Of a DNA stretch of 64,000 nt, positions 35,500 to 47,765 are shown piece by piece. The notes under the pieces are model-generated. The model was given only the letters and a program-made list of their open reading frames with translations. It was not told the DNA's origin and ran no database searches. This DNA comes from Bactrocera neohumeralis. Its lineage: Eukaryota; Arthropoda; Insecta; Diptera; Tephritidae. The position numbers and the translations under genes were made by a program. Numbering within the stretch: position 1 is the first letter of the stretch; each line of letters opens with the position of its first letter. Where the stretch lies: NCBI RefSeq assembly GCF_024586455.1, contig NC_065921.1, positions 87,604,061 through 87,668,060 on the forward strand, read 5' to 3'.

Positions 35500-35984
35500 G
35501 TAAGTAACACGCCGTAAAACGACTTCGCGGCCGGTTTTGTGGCAAATTGCATATTCAAAATCATAAAAAAAAGCATAAGTCTATAAAACCAAAATTTATT
35601 TTTGTGCCCAAAAACCGCAAGGCAGCAAAAGTATGCGTGCGTTCATAAGTGTTTTCAAATAATATTTTGATTTCATAATTTTTTGAGCACAGATTTCTAT
35701 AATTGCTGGGGCGTGGACCTAGTTTTACGTGCCTTAAATTTACATTGGAATGCACTTACTCCAATTAAAAACTACCTTGAGACAGTAAAAACAAATATTT
35801 TTAAGATAAACGTATGAAAAGTACAAAACTTGCTGACTGCAATAAATCTCGCATGTTCCATTTGAATTAAAAATATATAGAGGAGTGGTTCGAAAACAAA
35901 TTTCTGCATTAAAATTGAAATCAAATTTTAGACGAGTTTTGCATATTTATGACAAAAATGTATTTAATTATAATTTAAAAAAAA
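35500..35984. other. Non-coding, possible intron
   Basis: AT-rich, nothing recognised before the 153-bp-unit repeat begins. Confidence 0.45.
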
Positions 35985-36790
35985 AAGCTATAATACCCTT
36001 CACAAATACAAAATATAGAAAAATGGAAGAACTTTATGCAGTCAGTTTGTACGGCAGCTATATGTATAGTGACTTGATCTGAACAATTTCTTAAGAAATT
36101 TCAGCATAGCTTTAGGTTATAACGCAAACCAAATTTCATGAAGATATCTTCTCAAATTAAAAATTTTTCCATACAAGCACTTCATTCAGATCGTTCAGTT
36201 TGTATGGCAGCTACATGCTATAGTGACTCGATCTGAGCAGTTTCTTCTGAGATTTAAACATTGATTTAGGTGATAACTTAGTCAAAATTTCATGCAGATA
36301 TCTCGTCAAATAAACAAGTTTTCCATACAAGCACATGTTTCCGAACATTTAGTTCGTATGGCAGCTATATGATATAGTGACACGAACTGAAGAATTTCTT
36401 CGGAGATTATATAATTGTCCTGGATAATAATTCGTACCAAATTTCTTGGAGCTATCTCGTCAAATGAAAAAGTTTCCCATACAAGTACTTGACTCCGACC
36501 GTTCAGTTTGTATGACAGCTATATGCTATAGTGGTCCGATATCGGCAACTCCGACAAATGAGCAGCTCTTTGGTAAGAAAATGATGATTGCAAAATTTCA
36601 GATCGATATCTCAAAAACTGAGAGACTAGTTCCCATACAGATGGAGGAACAGATATAACGAAATCATTTTATCAACTTGGCTCGTTAAGCTGATCATTTA
36701 CATATATACATATATATCTTATAGGGTCTCCGACGTTTGCTTTTGGGTTTGACAAACATCCTGTCAAACTTAATATACCCTATTCAGGTT
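35985..36790 (+). repeat. 153-bp-unit dispersed repeat, locus B (4 units)
   Basis: Opens with GCTATAATACCCTTCACAAA. The CAGTTTGTATGGCAGC landmark occurs at 36043, 36196, 36350 (as TAGTTCG) and 36504, giving spacings of 153, 154 and 154 bp. The closing unit (TCGGCAACTCCGACAAATGA, AACTGAGAGACTAG) is followed by CATATATACATATATATC, CTTATAGGGTCTCCGACG and AATATACCCTATTCAGG. The 73-codon-type frames crossing it are by-products of the repeat. Confidence 0.9.
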
Positions 36791-36938
36791 ATAATTATTT
36801 GAAGTTCTTTCTCCAATATATTTTTTTAATGGCGCGTACAGGTTGAAGGGTCAAGAGGGCTCCAGAAGGTCAAAAAACTAGTAGATCGAAGCAAAACAAT
36901 TAAAAATTTCCATTTTAAATAAAATTTTTAATTACAAC

Positions 36939-37017
36939 CAATATACCTCACATTATGCTCAACATACCTTAAATTATACCCAAAACACCTGACATTATAC
37001 CCAATATACCCAAATAG
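36939..37017. repeat. 21-22-bp minisatellite
   Basis: About 3.5 units of CAAYATACCTNACATTATAC-like sequence (unit starts near 36939, 36960, 36981 and 37002). Confidence 0.8.
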
Positions 37018-39189
37018 ACAAAAGCAAATTTATCAACAACAACAACAAAAATCATTACATTTTCAATCTGTCAATTGTAAAACAATTCCTTATCTTGATT
37101 TCCTCGCGGTTGTATTTTCTGAGCAAATCCCAAATCTTTTGCAACAGCAACAACTCACATAACTGTTTATACTACCGCCTTAATAAAGATGTGTGCAACT
37201 GTGTGTGTGCGTGTATTTTTCAGACTACAAGCACCGTTTGTTTTAGAAAATTTATTACAGCGCCGATCTAAGAAAAATTATAACCAACCGACTGACTGAC
37301 TGACGGTCCCACCAACTGTCTAACAGCACGTAGTGTAAGCTTAGGCATATGTATGTATGTGTATGTAAACGCTGTAAGTAATTGCTATAGCTTATCAGAA
37401 AACTAGCGTTTATCGCATTTTACAAGTAACCTCGTTTCTGTGCAGCGAATCTGAAACAAATGTCTTACAACTACACACACACATACATACACGCATTGTA
37501 TTGTTTGCAGCTGTGTTGGTAGTTAGCTGATGGATATTCAATAACAGGTGGAGCATGCGACTTTGTTAGGTTACCGCCACAAAACAGAAACAAAAGCACA
37601 CAAACAAAATAGAAAAAATAGAAAAAAGTTCATAAAAATAAGAAAAAAAGTGCAATACAAAAACAAATAAAATATATCAAACACATTTAATGCATTATTT
37701 TACAATTATCAACAAAGTAGAAGAGGCGCAAAATAGCTCCATAAGTAGGTGTCTGGGTAGCGGAGGTGTATTTGTATGTATGCAGGCATGTGTGTGTGTA
37801 ACGGTGACGAACACAGGAAGTGGTACTCACGAGAGCAGCAGCAGAACGTGACTTTTTGTTGTGCCTCGCTTTATATTTTTAACGTTCTTTACACTGTTTG
37901 CCATCATTTTCCTTTCAATGGCGTTATGAATGACAGAAAAATGCGCTGGAGTTTATACAAATTTGATAAGCTTGAAAGAGTTTCATATGTCTTTTAGGGT
38001 GGGTCAAAGAAACTAGTACTTTTTGCGCTTGATTCGTGAAGAATTGATTCGTGGGAACTTCTAAGTAAGACTCGCCAAGAAAGAGCTCTTATTTCTGACC
38101 TAGCCGTTTAAAAGATATTGCGATTGAAGTGTGAGCAGTTTAAACCTAATTTGTTTTTTTTTCTTACGAATTTTATAAATTAATTAATAAAAAATCAGTA
38201 TAAATCTGAGAACTCATCGTTTTGTAGGAAATTTACTCTCACTCTAATGTCTCTTCATCGAGAGCTTTCTTGAAGCTTTTTTGCTGAGGACATAGCGAAT
38301 ATTAGCAATGAAGAAACTGAAAAAGAGTTTCGGAAATGAAAGGCAAGGTTCGAACCATCAAATGCCTGATCTAATGCCATTTTCAAAGTTGCTTCGGAGT
38401 TCGAAGCAAAGAGCAAATACTTTACCAAATGTTATATGATAAGGCCATCCTCAATATGTATGTCATTGCATCTGTGAGACGCTCAGTCTTTGAATTTAAT
38501 GTACTATTTAAGTTTTGAAACTAACAGAACATACTGAATGCACCTTCTTTTGATGAAAGGCACATTTCTTTGAGCAACTGTAGAAAGCACTTATTTGTTT
38601 CATCGCTAATTTTTATTCAGAGCAAGTATACAAAAATGGTTAAATTTTCAATCGACTAATTTACAGCATATTTTTTTACCAAAGTGCAATAGAAATAAAG
38701 AAAAAAGTGTAACCCTAACTACTGCCTTTAGCTTTTCTTGTAACTATATTGTAGGAAGAAAGGAGGTTTCTTACGGGGTTGCATGGGTTTCACGGCTTCA
38801 ATTTATTTGTTTTATTTCTCTTTATTCTCTTCTCTGACTCTCTAACACCTATAGAAAATTCTAATAAGTTTTCGAGTTGATCTGAGTAATAGTTTTGGAG
38901 ATGAGGCGTTGAAATTTTGCGCGCTCGAAGTTAACTCGAGTTCAGTCACACTAGAAACTTTGAAAGCCTTTTCCCCGAAACTTTGTTTTCAAAGCCGGAC
39001 GCTAAGATTTCTTCCGACCTATTAAATCGGTATTAATCCAAATTTAGACTGGTCTTCGATATATAATTTACCAGATCTGTTTTTGCAAACTAATCATAAA
39101 TTACAATTATTTAAAAAAACAAAACGTGGAGAAATTTTCAACAAAATTTGAAATTTTTGTAAAACCGTCCGCCAAAGATACAATTTTCA
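37018..39189. other. Non-coding stretch, one repeat remnant
   Basis: Microsatellites near 37199-37215 (GT) and 37290-37303 (GACT). A TTTAGGGTGGGTCAAAGAAA sequence near 37994 resembles ends of fly non-autonomous DNA elements, but no partner end could be fixed. 38868-38950 is a diverged repeat shared with 33432-33510. No gene seen. Confidence 0.5.
38868..38950. repeat. Diverged dispersed repeat, copy related to 33432
   Basis: Aligns by eye with 33432-33510 (AGTAATAGTTTTGGAGATGA, then GCGCGCTCGAAGTTAACTCG, then CAGTCAC). Confidence 0.5.
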
Positions 39190-39545
39190 CTTTTTTTATT
39201 CTTCCTTCGTCTAATACTTAGTTTGCAGTGGTCGTCATCAAAAGGGTGGTACTTCATCCGAGACTGTTTTCTTCCTTCCATGGGTATTTTTTACGTGGCA
39301 AGTCCCAAACCCATCGCACAACTCTGGTGAGGATCTTCTCACTTTAGCCTGCCTTCAAACGGATGTTTTATTGGCTACACATAGGATGAGAGGATACATG
39401 GTCTAAGACCCTAAGTCGTTAGTTGCTTGAGCCATATGTAAAATAATCGTTTCTGGCGATTCCAAAGTGAATGGCGCTTAGAAAACTTTCCTCACTTGCG
39501 TGAACTTCTACTCATGACACCATTCTCCTCAGAAGAATATCTGGT
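39190..39545 (-). mobile_element. RTE 5' leader/N-terminal remnant, minus strand
   Basis: On the minus strand it contains TTGTGCGATGGGTTTGGGAC followed by CACGTAAAAAAT. The intact RTE at 18230-18270 has TTGTGCCGCTGGGTTTGGAG then CACGTAAAAAAT at the same place. Flanking sequence aligns loosely. No RT or endonuclease region remains. Confidence 0.6.
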
Positions 39546-41472
39546 ATAGGGTCTTAATTAAAACACGAATTTTTTCTTTGTACTTTTGATGAAACTGTAA
39601 GAAGTTGTGCTGTCAAAGCGGAGGGACTATAGCAAATGTAACGGTATTGAACGAGTTTTGAATATTTGCCTTTGCAATTTTCAGAAAAACAATTCAAATT
39701 AGAGCGTTTTTTGCTCGAGGTAACCCCTTATGTCAAACCAATTTCCTTAGCTTAGCCTTCGCAACTAAAAATCAAGAAAATGTAATGACAAACTACTAGT
39801 TTTTATGATCGAAGATGCATTATACGCATCCAAAATTTGAATAAAGCAGCTTTCGAAACACTAAGTTCTTCAGAAAGCACATTTTTACCAAACCAAAAGT
39901 AAGCTTCATTATACAGTACTATATACACGACGTAAAAAATTTCGCAACATTGAAGCTTGAGGAGGGCTCGTAGCGGAATAGCATTATGCATGCTCCGAAT
40001 TAGACTTTGCATTTGTATAAGAATGCATTGAGTTTGCTTTTGTTGTGATCATAAGTCATGGCTGCATAGCTGTATATCGTATATGTACTGGTGTATATGT
40101 AACGTGCTATATATATGTAATCGTATATATTGTAACGACTGCGTGCGCGCTTATTGCAATCGGCTGCAGATATGTAGCAGGCAAAGGTGTTGAGTTACAA
40201 TAATTCTCAAATCGTTACGGCAGTGCAAGTATGTGTGACTTTTAGTATGGCAAAGTGTAACACTTAGTTTGGCATGTTGTTGTTGTAGTTTCTGTTATTG
40301 CCGCTAGTTTCGCTGCTTTTATTGCGTGTGTGCCTTTGTTGGCGCACGTCATTTCCACGCATTTCGTAGATAACCTGCTGTAACTAAAATATGTTTCACT
40401 ATTTTTCCCTATGCGCTACTCACTGAGCGAAGAAGTTGGGGGTTGGCGCGGCGTGGTGCTGCCGCAAGTGTGTTTTGATGTCTTTGTGAGCCTCTACGTA
40501 CTTGTATGTATGACCAAAGGTGCGCCAGCGGAAGGTGTCGCGAAGCTGCTCTGGAATTTTAGAATTTATCACCGTCTACACATTTAAGTTGGAATGCGGA
40601 GCGAAAGGTGGCTTCCACGACCCCGCTTGGAGAGTTAGAACATTGTGTCTCTTCAAGGGAGCCTTTTGTAGAATTAAATGGCAAGCAATGTGCGTAAAAA
40701 TGCCATGCTGAGCTGGGTGTATGTAGATATGTATGTGAGCAGCGCTATGCAAATACATATGAGTGAAACTAATTAAGAGTTATTAATGGACCAATTTGCA
40801 GAATTCTTAAAATAACTATTATTTTATTTATTTTTTAATTTTTTATTTTAAGGATTCGTTGTATTTTCACTCTTTATTGTATGTACGTGTATATAGAATA
40901 TTTTTTTTTAATGAAATTTTGAATTTTTTGCCTTTTACAGCCTTTCTATAAGCTTTCATTGTTCTCTTATCAATTTATTATTTATATTTTTTATGCTAAA
41001 CAAGTAAATGTGTAGCTCTCAAATGTCAACGTCTCACTTTCCTGCACACATACTTGTATACCCACTTTCGTTTTTATTTTTATGCCCATAAATATTGACA
41101 TAGACGCCATTAGCGCATTTTTCCATCTTTTTCCTCCTTTTAACGCTTGGGAACGCCGCCAGTTGGTCATTGCGTGTCAATATTTGGTTGGAATGTATAA
41201 ATTCCAATTTGTCAATAGGTTAACAGTTATATTAGAATATTAATAGTAGAGCATTAGTCATCAGTACAGTGTTATAAAAATTATTGAATCGAAAACTTTT
41301 TATCCACTTGTCAATATTTTATGCTTGAACTCTCTGCTTTCACTAAGAAGCATCTATTTTGTGCTTGAGTTGTCTGCTTCCACCAAGAGCCCTCTATTTT
41401 CGCCATATTTTCTTTTTTAATTTTTCTCTATACGAGTTTTTCAGGCTATGGAGAGTTTCCTTTAACAAAGAT
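39546..41472. other. Non-coding stretch, nothing recognised
   Basis: AT-rich at 39.5-40.1 kb and 40.8-41.4 kb. A GC-richer part at 40130-40760 carries ATATGTAT runs. No family similarity in any frame. Confidence 0.5.
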
Positions 41473-41515
41473 AATCTTCTTTATTGGCGTAGACAACGCT
41501 TACGCGGTTATAGCC
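41473..41515 (-). mobile_element. RTE 3'-terminal scrap
   Basis: TTCTTTATTGGCGTAGACAA followed by CGCTTACGCGGTTATAGCC is the reverse complement of the RTE 3' end (compare 49820-49860: GGCTATCACCGCGTAAGCGG). Confidence 0.75.
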
Positions 41516-41595
41516 GCACCAAAACCAACAAAGATAATAAGGTTTCATATTCTATATAAAAATATCTAAAACAGAAAAAAACTTCGATTTCACCA

Positions 41596-42075
41596 AAGCT
41601 ATAATACCCTTCATAAATACTAAAGAACTTTGATGGGACAGTGTGTATGACAGTTATATGATATAATGAACCGATCTGAACAAATTCTTCGAATATTACA
41701 CCATTACCTCGGAAAATAATCCACGCAAAATTTCGTGAAGATATATCTTCAAATGAAGGTTTTCAAAAAACTTTAATTCAATCGTTCAGTTTGTATCGTA
41801 ATATAGTGATCATAACGGCGATTCCGCCAACTGAGTAGTTTCTTGAAGAGAAAAGCAAGTGTACGAAATTTCAGAGCAATATTTCAAAAACTGAAGGAGT
41901 AATTCGCATATACGGACGAACGGACAGTAAGCCGGCATGGCTCAATCGACTCAGCTCGTCAATCTGATCTTTTACGCGTATACTCGTATATATACTTTAT
42001 AGGGTCTCTGATATTTTATTTGGGGTGTTACAAATATCGTGGCAATCTTAATAGATCCCGTTCAGGGTTAAAAAA
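41596..42075 (+). repeat. 153-bp-unit dispersed repeat, locus C (2 units)
   Basis: Opens with GCTATAATACCCTTCATAAA, has one unit with TGTATGACAGTTATATGATA and a second, shortened unit near 41786 (CAGTTTGTATCGTAATATAG). It ends with the closing block (GATTCCGCCAACTGAGTAGT, then ACTTTATAGGGTCTCTG, then CGTTCAGGGTTAAAAA). The layout is the same as loci A, B and D. Confidence 0.88.
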
Positions 42076-43559
42076 CGAAAACAGAATCGTAATATTCAGG
42101 TTCTATTTCTTACGAAAATTGAACTACTGATCCTTCGGAAGCTTGCTACGAGCCCACTCGGTTATTGCGCCCGACCATTTAAGTGTAAACTGATAAAGCG
42201 CACACAGTGTGAATTGTGTTAGTTCGAGGTTCTTCGGAACGCAATAAGATCATCTGGGTTCCATTCAACATTTGAAGCACTATTTAAAAAACATATATGG
42301 AAAATTTTCTGAAAACACAGAGAGTTTACGCGTGAATTTCTGTCACAATAGAACCACTCACTACTTATTACAACATCTCAACAAAGCAAGAGCCCCTGCT
42401 TAACCGCGCTACTGCAGCAGAAACTCGGCCCAAACCCGTCTATGTCGCCTTAACCACAATATGATATAATATATTTACTATTATTGTATCTAAAGATAGT
42501 GGGAATAGTACTTAGTATTGTGTATTTATGAGTGTGTTTGATAAATTACAACGCCAGTTTACCGCAATTTTTCTGATAAGATTGTATAAACCATATTTTT
42601 TTTTAGTTCAAGTAATAAAAATGGAATTTTAAGCTTTTAGTAATTGATCTATTGGGGACTTAGGAAAATTTATAGGCAAACAACGATAAACAAAAACTAC
42701 ACATACATACATAAATATATATATATATATATGAGAAATGGACTGAATGGCATACTTAAGTGATGCAATAAGGGAAAACAATTAGTATTTGTACACAAGC
42801 CTCGTAAAAGGGTTTGTGGGTGAGAACCGCAGGCGCTGTTGAAAGCGTTTATAATAGTAATATAGTAATAAATCTAAATCGTACATTTATTGAAGCCTAA
42901 AATTGCATAATTCGTTTAAACACTTCCTTTAAATATGCCATTAACACATTTATTCAATAAAAAAACACGATGGCGTTAATATACTAACTCTCAGCAGCTT
43001 TTATGAGCGCATACTGACGCCATCTTCGTTATTTGGCCAAAATTGAGGAAAAATCCCGGCCACCCGAAATAAGCTTTGTGACACCACAAACAAGAAGAAT
43101 AATAATTAACACGCACAAATTTATTTTTTAATTATTTAATTGCTAGTTAAAATGAGAAAATAAACAGAAATAGTTACCTTATGACATTGTGCGATAAAAA
43201 TAGAATGTTAGCCACAAGAAGTTCAGAAAAAGTTCAATATTCTAAGAAAATTTGTTCGTAGAGCGTTTCTAAAAAGAGACCAATGGTTGAATGAGACTAA
43301 ACCTCGAGATTTAAGCTTATATCCACTTCTGAAGTCCAGATGTTCCAAAAAAACACTTTTTATGTTTGAATAAAAACCCTTTTGAGCTTTAAGCATGCTT
43401 TAAAGAGTAGAAAGATATAATGGAAGGCTTTCTCACATTAGAAATATGTATTCTCCTAAGTTGGTAGGACTGTTCTTCATTACTTTGCCAAATATGAGCG
43501 AGATCTGTGAACCAGTTTGTCTAGAGCAGCTGCTTAGGTCGCCACACCTCAGTAGTGTG
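42076..43559. other. Non-coding stretch with TA microsatellite
   Basis: (AT)9 at 42715-42732. Nothing else recognised. 42100-42420 has more even base composition but no open frame of note. Confidence 0.5.
42715..42732. repeat. (AT)9 microsatellite
   Basis: Uninterrupted AT dinucleotide run. Confidence 0.95.
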
Positions 43560-44575
43560 TAATGATTTTTACAATGAATAAAAATATCGAACAAAGATTT
43601 GTCTCAAATTTTGCATTTTTACCCAAAATTCCGTGTACGAAATCATGGCCAATGTTTAGAAAATGTCTACGGTGATTCAGTTTTACCAAAAACACAAGCC
43701 TACGAGTTGTACAAAGCCTTCAAAGACGCCGAGAGCTCGTAGAAGGCATGATTCTTTCTGGACGACCTTCGACCTCTTCAGCTGATGAAAATATTAAAAA
43801 AAAAAATAAAGAATACGGTGCTTGAAAATCGTCAGGCAAGTGTTAGAGAGATGGAAAGAGAGTTCGACATCTCTCACGTGTGCGTTCCAATGACTTCGGT
43901 AGATATTTTGGGTATTAAACGCGTTCCTGTTCGATTCGTTCCGATAAAGCTGAATTTTATTCAAAAGGGTACAGTAAAGAGGTCTCTTTGAACAAGCTTG
44001 ATCATAGAAATTCCGATTCCATATTCATCGGGAGGATTATAACTGCCGATGAAACGTGTGTTCATGAGTTTGACATGCAAACAAGTCAATAATCACCGCA
44101 ATGGATGGAAAAAACGAGCCGAAATCAAAATATCATGCCAAAGCTTTTCAAAAATCAAGGTGATGCTCATTGTTTCTTTCGATATTCGTGGTTTGGTGCA
44201 TCGTGAATTTGTTCCCGAGAGAACAGACGGTCGAAAACGGCCGGAATTGTGGAAGAACAATTAATGGATTTTACACGATGATAATGCAATCCATTTATAA
44301 AGCCAAAAACGTCGAATACCATCGATCAGAGATAAAACAAAATTCGGTTGAAAAAGCGCGCCGTGGAACCCGTTTTCAGTCGATCGAATTCGCTGAAGCA
44401 ACTGAAGACCATTCCAAAAAGTGGTTATGAAGAGTGTTTCGAGGACTGGAAAAATCGTTGGCATAAGTGTATTACATCTAGTGGGGATTACTTTGAAGGC
44501 GATAAAATAAAAAGTGAGCTTCCGATCTGGGTTCCTTTTTGTCGCAAGTTATGTTGTTAGACAGAAGTCTATAGT
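43560..44575 (+). mobile_element. Mariner-type relic, plus strand
   Basis: A plus-strand transposase broken by many frameshifts. Blocks in order: KFCIFTQNSVYEIMAN, YGDSVLPKTQAYELYKAFKD (HTH region), LENRQASVREMEREFDISHV, GIKRVPVRF, IITADETCVHEFD (first Asp), VWCIVNLFPREQTVENGRN, WILHDDNAIHL (second Asp) and LKQLKTIPKSGYEECFEDWK, then NRWHKCITSSGDYFEGDKI (C-terminus). The segment carrying the third Asp (SPDLAPxD) is deleted between 44300 and 44350. The C-terminal CFEDWKxRWHKC...GDYFEGDKI block identifies the SETMAR-like mariner lineage. TIRs were not found. Confidence 0.88.
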
Positions 44576-46029
44576 TTGATCAATAGAAAAGAACATGCTG
44601 AGCTTTTACCCAGCTTCAGATTTAATTCATGATTTAAACGGTCAAGATTACCTCTCCTTACCAAAAAAAAAACATTACGTGAGGCTTTTCCAGCTACCTT
44701 ATAGGAAAAATTTCACTTTCCTCCCGTCAACCTCATGTCGATGTGAGCGCCTTGCACCTGCTGGCATGTGCCACACCCACTTTGTGGTTAGAACTTAATT
44801 AATTAACTAGCCATTAGATGCAGGAAGCGCAACAAAACCAACAACTAAGCACATATATCAACAACAGAAACACAAAAACAACAAAAGCAAACAAACAAAT
44901 GATATGCGAAACAACAACTTTGAAAACAACGCAAAGACAACGTGAAGACAATGGTGAATGGCTTGTTGAGTTGGCGTATGGACAGTAATTTAATTATTAA
45001 TTAATAATAGCAAAACGACTGGTGGACACTCAGCAGCAATAACAACAAGAAATAAACACGCAACAATGAGGGTGATAAATGTTACAACAACAACAAGTGC
45101 AGACTGCAGAGCAGTGCTGCTGACATTTGCGCGCTGTGAATGCAATTTTAATTGCAAACATTAAGCAGAACAGCAACAAAAGCGGCTGCGTGCATGTGTG
45201 TGTGTGTGTGAGTGACCAACAGGGCGTATGCGTTGCCGGCGTTGATGCATGGGCGAGCAATTAGCGTGTGTGTTTAATAGCGATATGCTTATTTATGCGA
45301 ATCTAAATGCGATGCCACTCAAACGAGTGTCATTACATAACTGTAATTATTATTATTTACCCTGTCGACGCTTTGCTGCAGCCACAAGAGGCGTTCGTGC
45401 GTTCAGTTGTGCAATTTTTGGTTTGCGCTGCTTCTTGTTGTTGGTTTGATAAAACTTTTTTTTGTTATTTTGACACTAATTTTTATTATTTAACTGCCAT
45501 TGTTAGTTTTCTTATAGTTTTTTTTTAATTTTTTTTTTTGGTTTTTTTTCACTCCACGATTTGTTTTTTCTTCTGTTTGCTGTGCCTTATGGCCATACAG
45601 ACATCTGCGCTTTTATCTTCACCAACATTTCTTCACTCTGCTTCTTCCACGCCGCTATCTACCAAAATTTCAACTGATAAACAACATCAAAAGCAAAAAA
45701 AAACTTCAGCTTTTTATCAGTTGTGTACATCAATAAACAAAAAAGTAAAACAAAAACTTTTTAACGCCACTGTACTTACACGCTACTGGTGTTTATTTGG
45801 GCGTGTGTTAGATACCACGACTGCCTGAGTTCTTATGTGTGTGTGAGTGTAACACCTGATTGTTTGTGAATGAATTAAATTAATCTGTTGCTGATAAGCG
45901 CTTAGCCATTCAAGATCTGCATCTGGTTCGCACGAATGGTAAGGATGAGACCGTGCGTAGGCGGATTTAGCGTGAATTTGGGTGGGGCGTTAATTATTAT
46001 GGCCCATAGTTTTGGAGTGCAGCTCATAA
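44576..46029. other. Non-coding stretch, CAA/GTT-rich
   Basis: CAACAA-rich DNA at 44820-44950 and 45030-45110, and GT runs near 45194-45210. T-rich at 45445-45570. Overlapping short frames on both strands have no domain. Confidence 0.5.
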
Positions 46030-46500
46030 TTTTATTTGAGTTTTGGTTATAAAATGGTTATATATTGGTTATCATACACTCATGAGTATTGAAAAAAATT
46101 AGAGTTTTGGTTACAAAATGGTTATATATTGGTTATAATATCTGACAACGATTTCCAATTTTTATAACTAATAAACTTCAACCGTTAAAAAACGTACGAG
46201 TAGGACCTTTTTTGTAGAGTATTCAATTTCCTACAAAATCCAGGAATAAGTATTTTTCAAGTAGATTAAAAACTCATGGTTGGAGAGGCTTTCTTAGAGG
46301 TGTCTACGATTTTTTTTTTGATTTCACTCTAGGTTATATATTGGTTATTATACACCCATGAGTATTGAAAAAAATTAGAGTTTTCATTATAATGTGGTTA
46401 CATATTGGTTATCATATCTGTAACCAACAATTTTTAAAAAATGGTTTTATTTGGTTATGATACACTCATAAGTTTGAAAAAAGTTAGAGTTTTCGTTAAA
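46030..46500. repeat. GGTTAT minisatellite-like repeat, locus 1
   Basis: Repeated words GAGTTTTGGTTATAAAATGG, TTATATATTGGTTATCATAC and ACTCATGAGTATTGAAAAAA. GAGTTTT starts at 46038, 46102, 46378 and 46487. The first two units are 64 bp apart; a spacer and further diverged units follow. The same words recur at 57258-57309. Confidence 0.75.
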
Positions 46501-46875
46501 AATAACGAAAAACCGAATTTAAGAATGTATAGTATTCTTATGATAATTAAAAATATGTAAAATTATATAGATATGCATAAAACTTGAAAGTGATATTGAA
46601 TATTGACAATGATTTAAAATATCGAAAAATTTATCAGATAACAAATTTTTATTTTTTCATATTTTAACTTATAGTACGACCTTTTATTGCCTTGTACTTG
46701 CAGGTGGTGATTTCGGGTGCATTATGTACAGTAGAAGATTATGTAATAATGTCACAGTGTGCACACAACAAAGCCATACATGTAGCTGCGGAAGGAACAG
46801 TCTCAGTGACAGACATTTCACAGACACGTAAGTAACTGATAATTGAAGACTAAATAATCTAAGGATAATAAAAGA

Positions 46876-47765
46876 CAACGAAGCTAAAATTTGTTGCATT
46901 AAATGCATTTTTTATGACACAAAAAGTTACAAAAAGATCTTCATTCCGATTATGATCGTTCAGCTTGCATGGCAGCTATAAGCTATAGTGCTCCGATCTG
47001 AATAAGATATACGAAAATTGTAGCACTGACTTGGCTTATAATAAATCCCAAATTTCATGAAGATAGCTTGACAAATAAAAGAGTTTGCCTTACAAGGACT
47101 TAAGTGTGATGAGGCCAGTTGTATGGCAGCTATATGCTATAGTGGACCGATCTGAATTTTTTTCAGATATTGTAGCTGTGCTTTAGAACATACTCTGTGC
47201 CAAATTTCATGAAGTTAGCTTTTCAAATAAAAAAGTGCTTCTTAGAAAAACTTGACTCTGATCGTACAGTTTGTATGGCAGCTATATGCTATAGCCGTCC
47301 GATCTGAACAATTTCTCCGGGGATTATACCATTATATTGGATAATGACGCACCTCGAATCTGGTGAAGATATCTCATCAGAAGAAAAAGTTTTCCATACA
47401 AGCACTTGATTCCGAACGTTCAGTTTGTATGATAGCTATATGCTATAGTGATTCGATCTGAACAATTTCTTCGGATATTTAAGCATTGCTTTAGATTACA
47501 ACCTCGGTCAAATTTCATGACAATATCGCATGAAATAAACAGTTTTCTATGCAAGAACTTAATTCCGATAGTTCAGTTCGTATGGCAGCTATATGCTATA
47601 GTCTTTAAATATCGGCGGTTCCAACAAATAAGCAGCTGCTTGGGAGAAAAGGATGTGTACAAAATGTCAAAGCAATATCTAACGAACTGAGAGACTATTT
47701 CGCGTATATACAGTCGGACGCAGCGATGGATAGACGGACGGTCATGACCAAATGGACTCACTTCG
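46876..47765 (+). repeat. 153-bp-unit dispersed repeat, locus D (5 units)
   Basis: Opens with CAACGAAGCTAAAATTTG. The landmark CAGYTTGYATGGCAGC lies at 46961, 47116, 47267, 47421 and 47574 (spacings 155, 151, 154, 153). It closes with CGGCGGTTCCAACAAATAAG, then AACTGAGAGACTATTTCGC and GACGGACGGTCATGACC. It is the longest array in the window. Its frames on both strands (for example 47573-47899 minus) are repeat artefacts. Confidence 0.9.

Noticed and set aside
38345..38365. GGTTCGAACC, which looks like a tRNA T-loop
   Set aside because: No A-box, acceptor stem or anticodon arm can be drawn from the 80 bases upstream.
37994..38720. Possible non-autonomous DNA element bounded by TTAGGGTGGGTCAAA and GTAACCCTAA
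   Set aside because: The two ends match for only about 7 bp, and no target duplication is visible.
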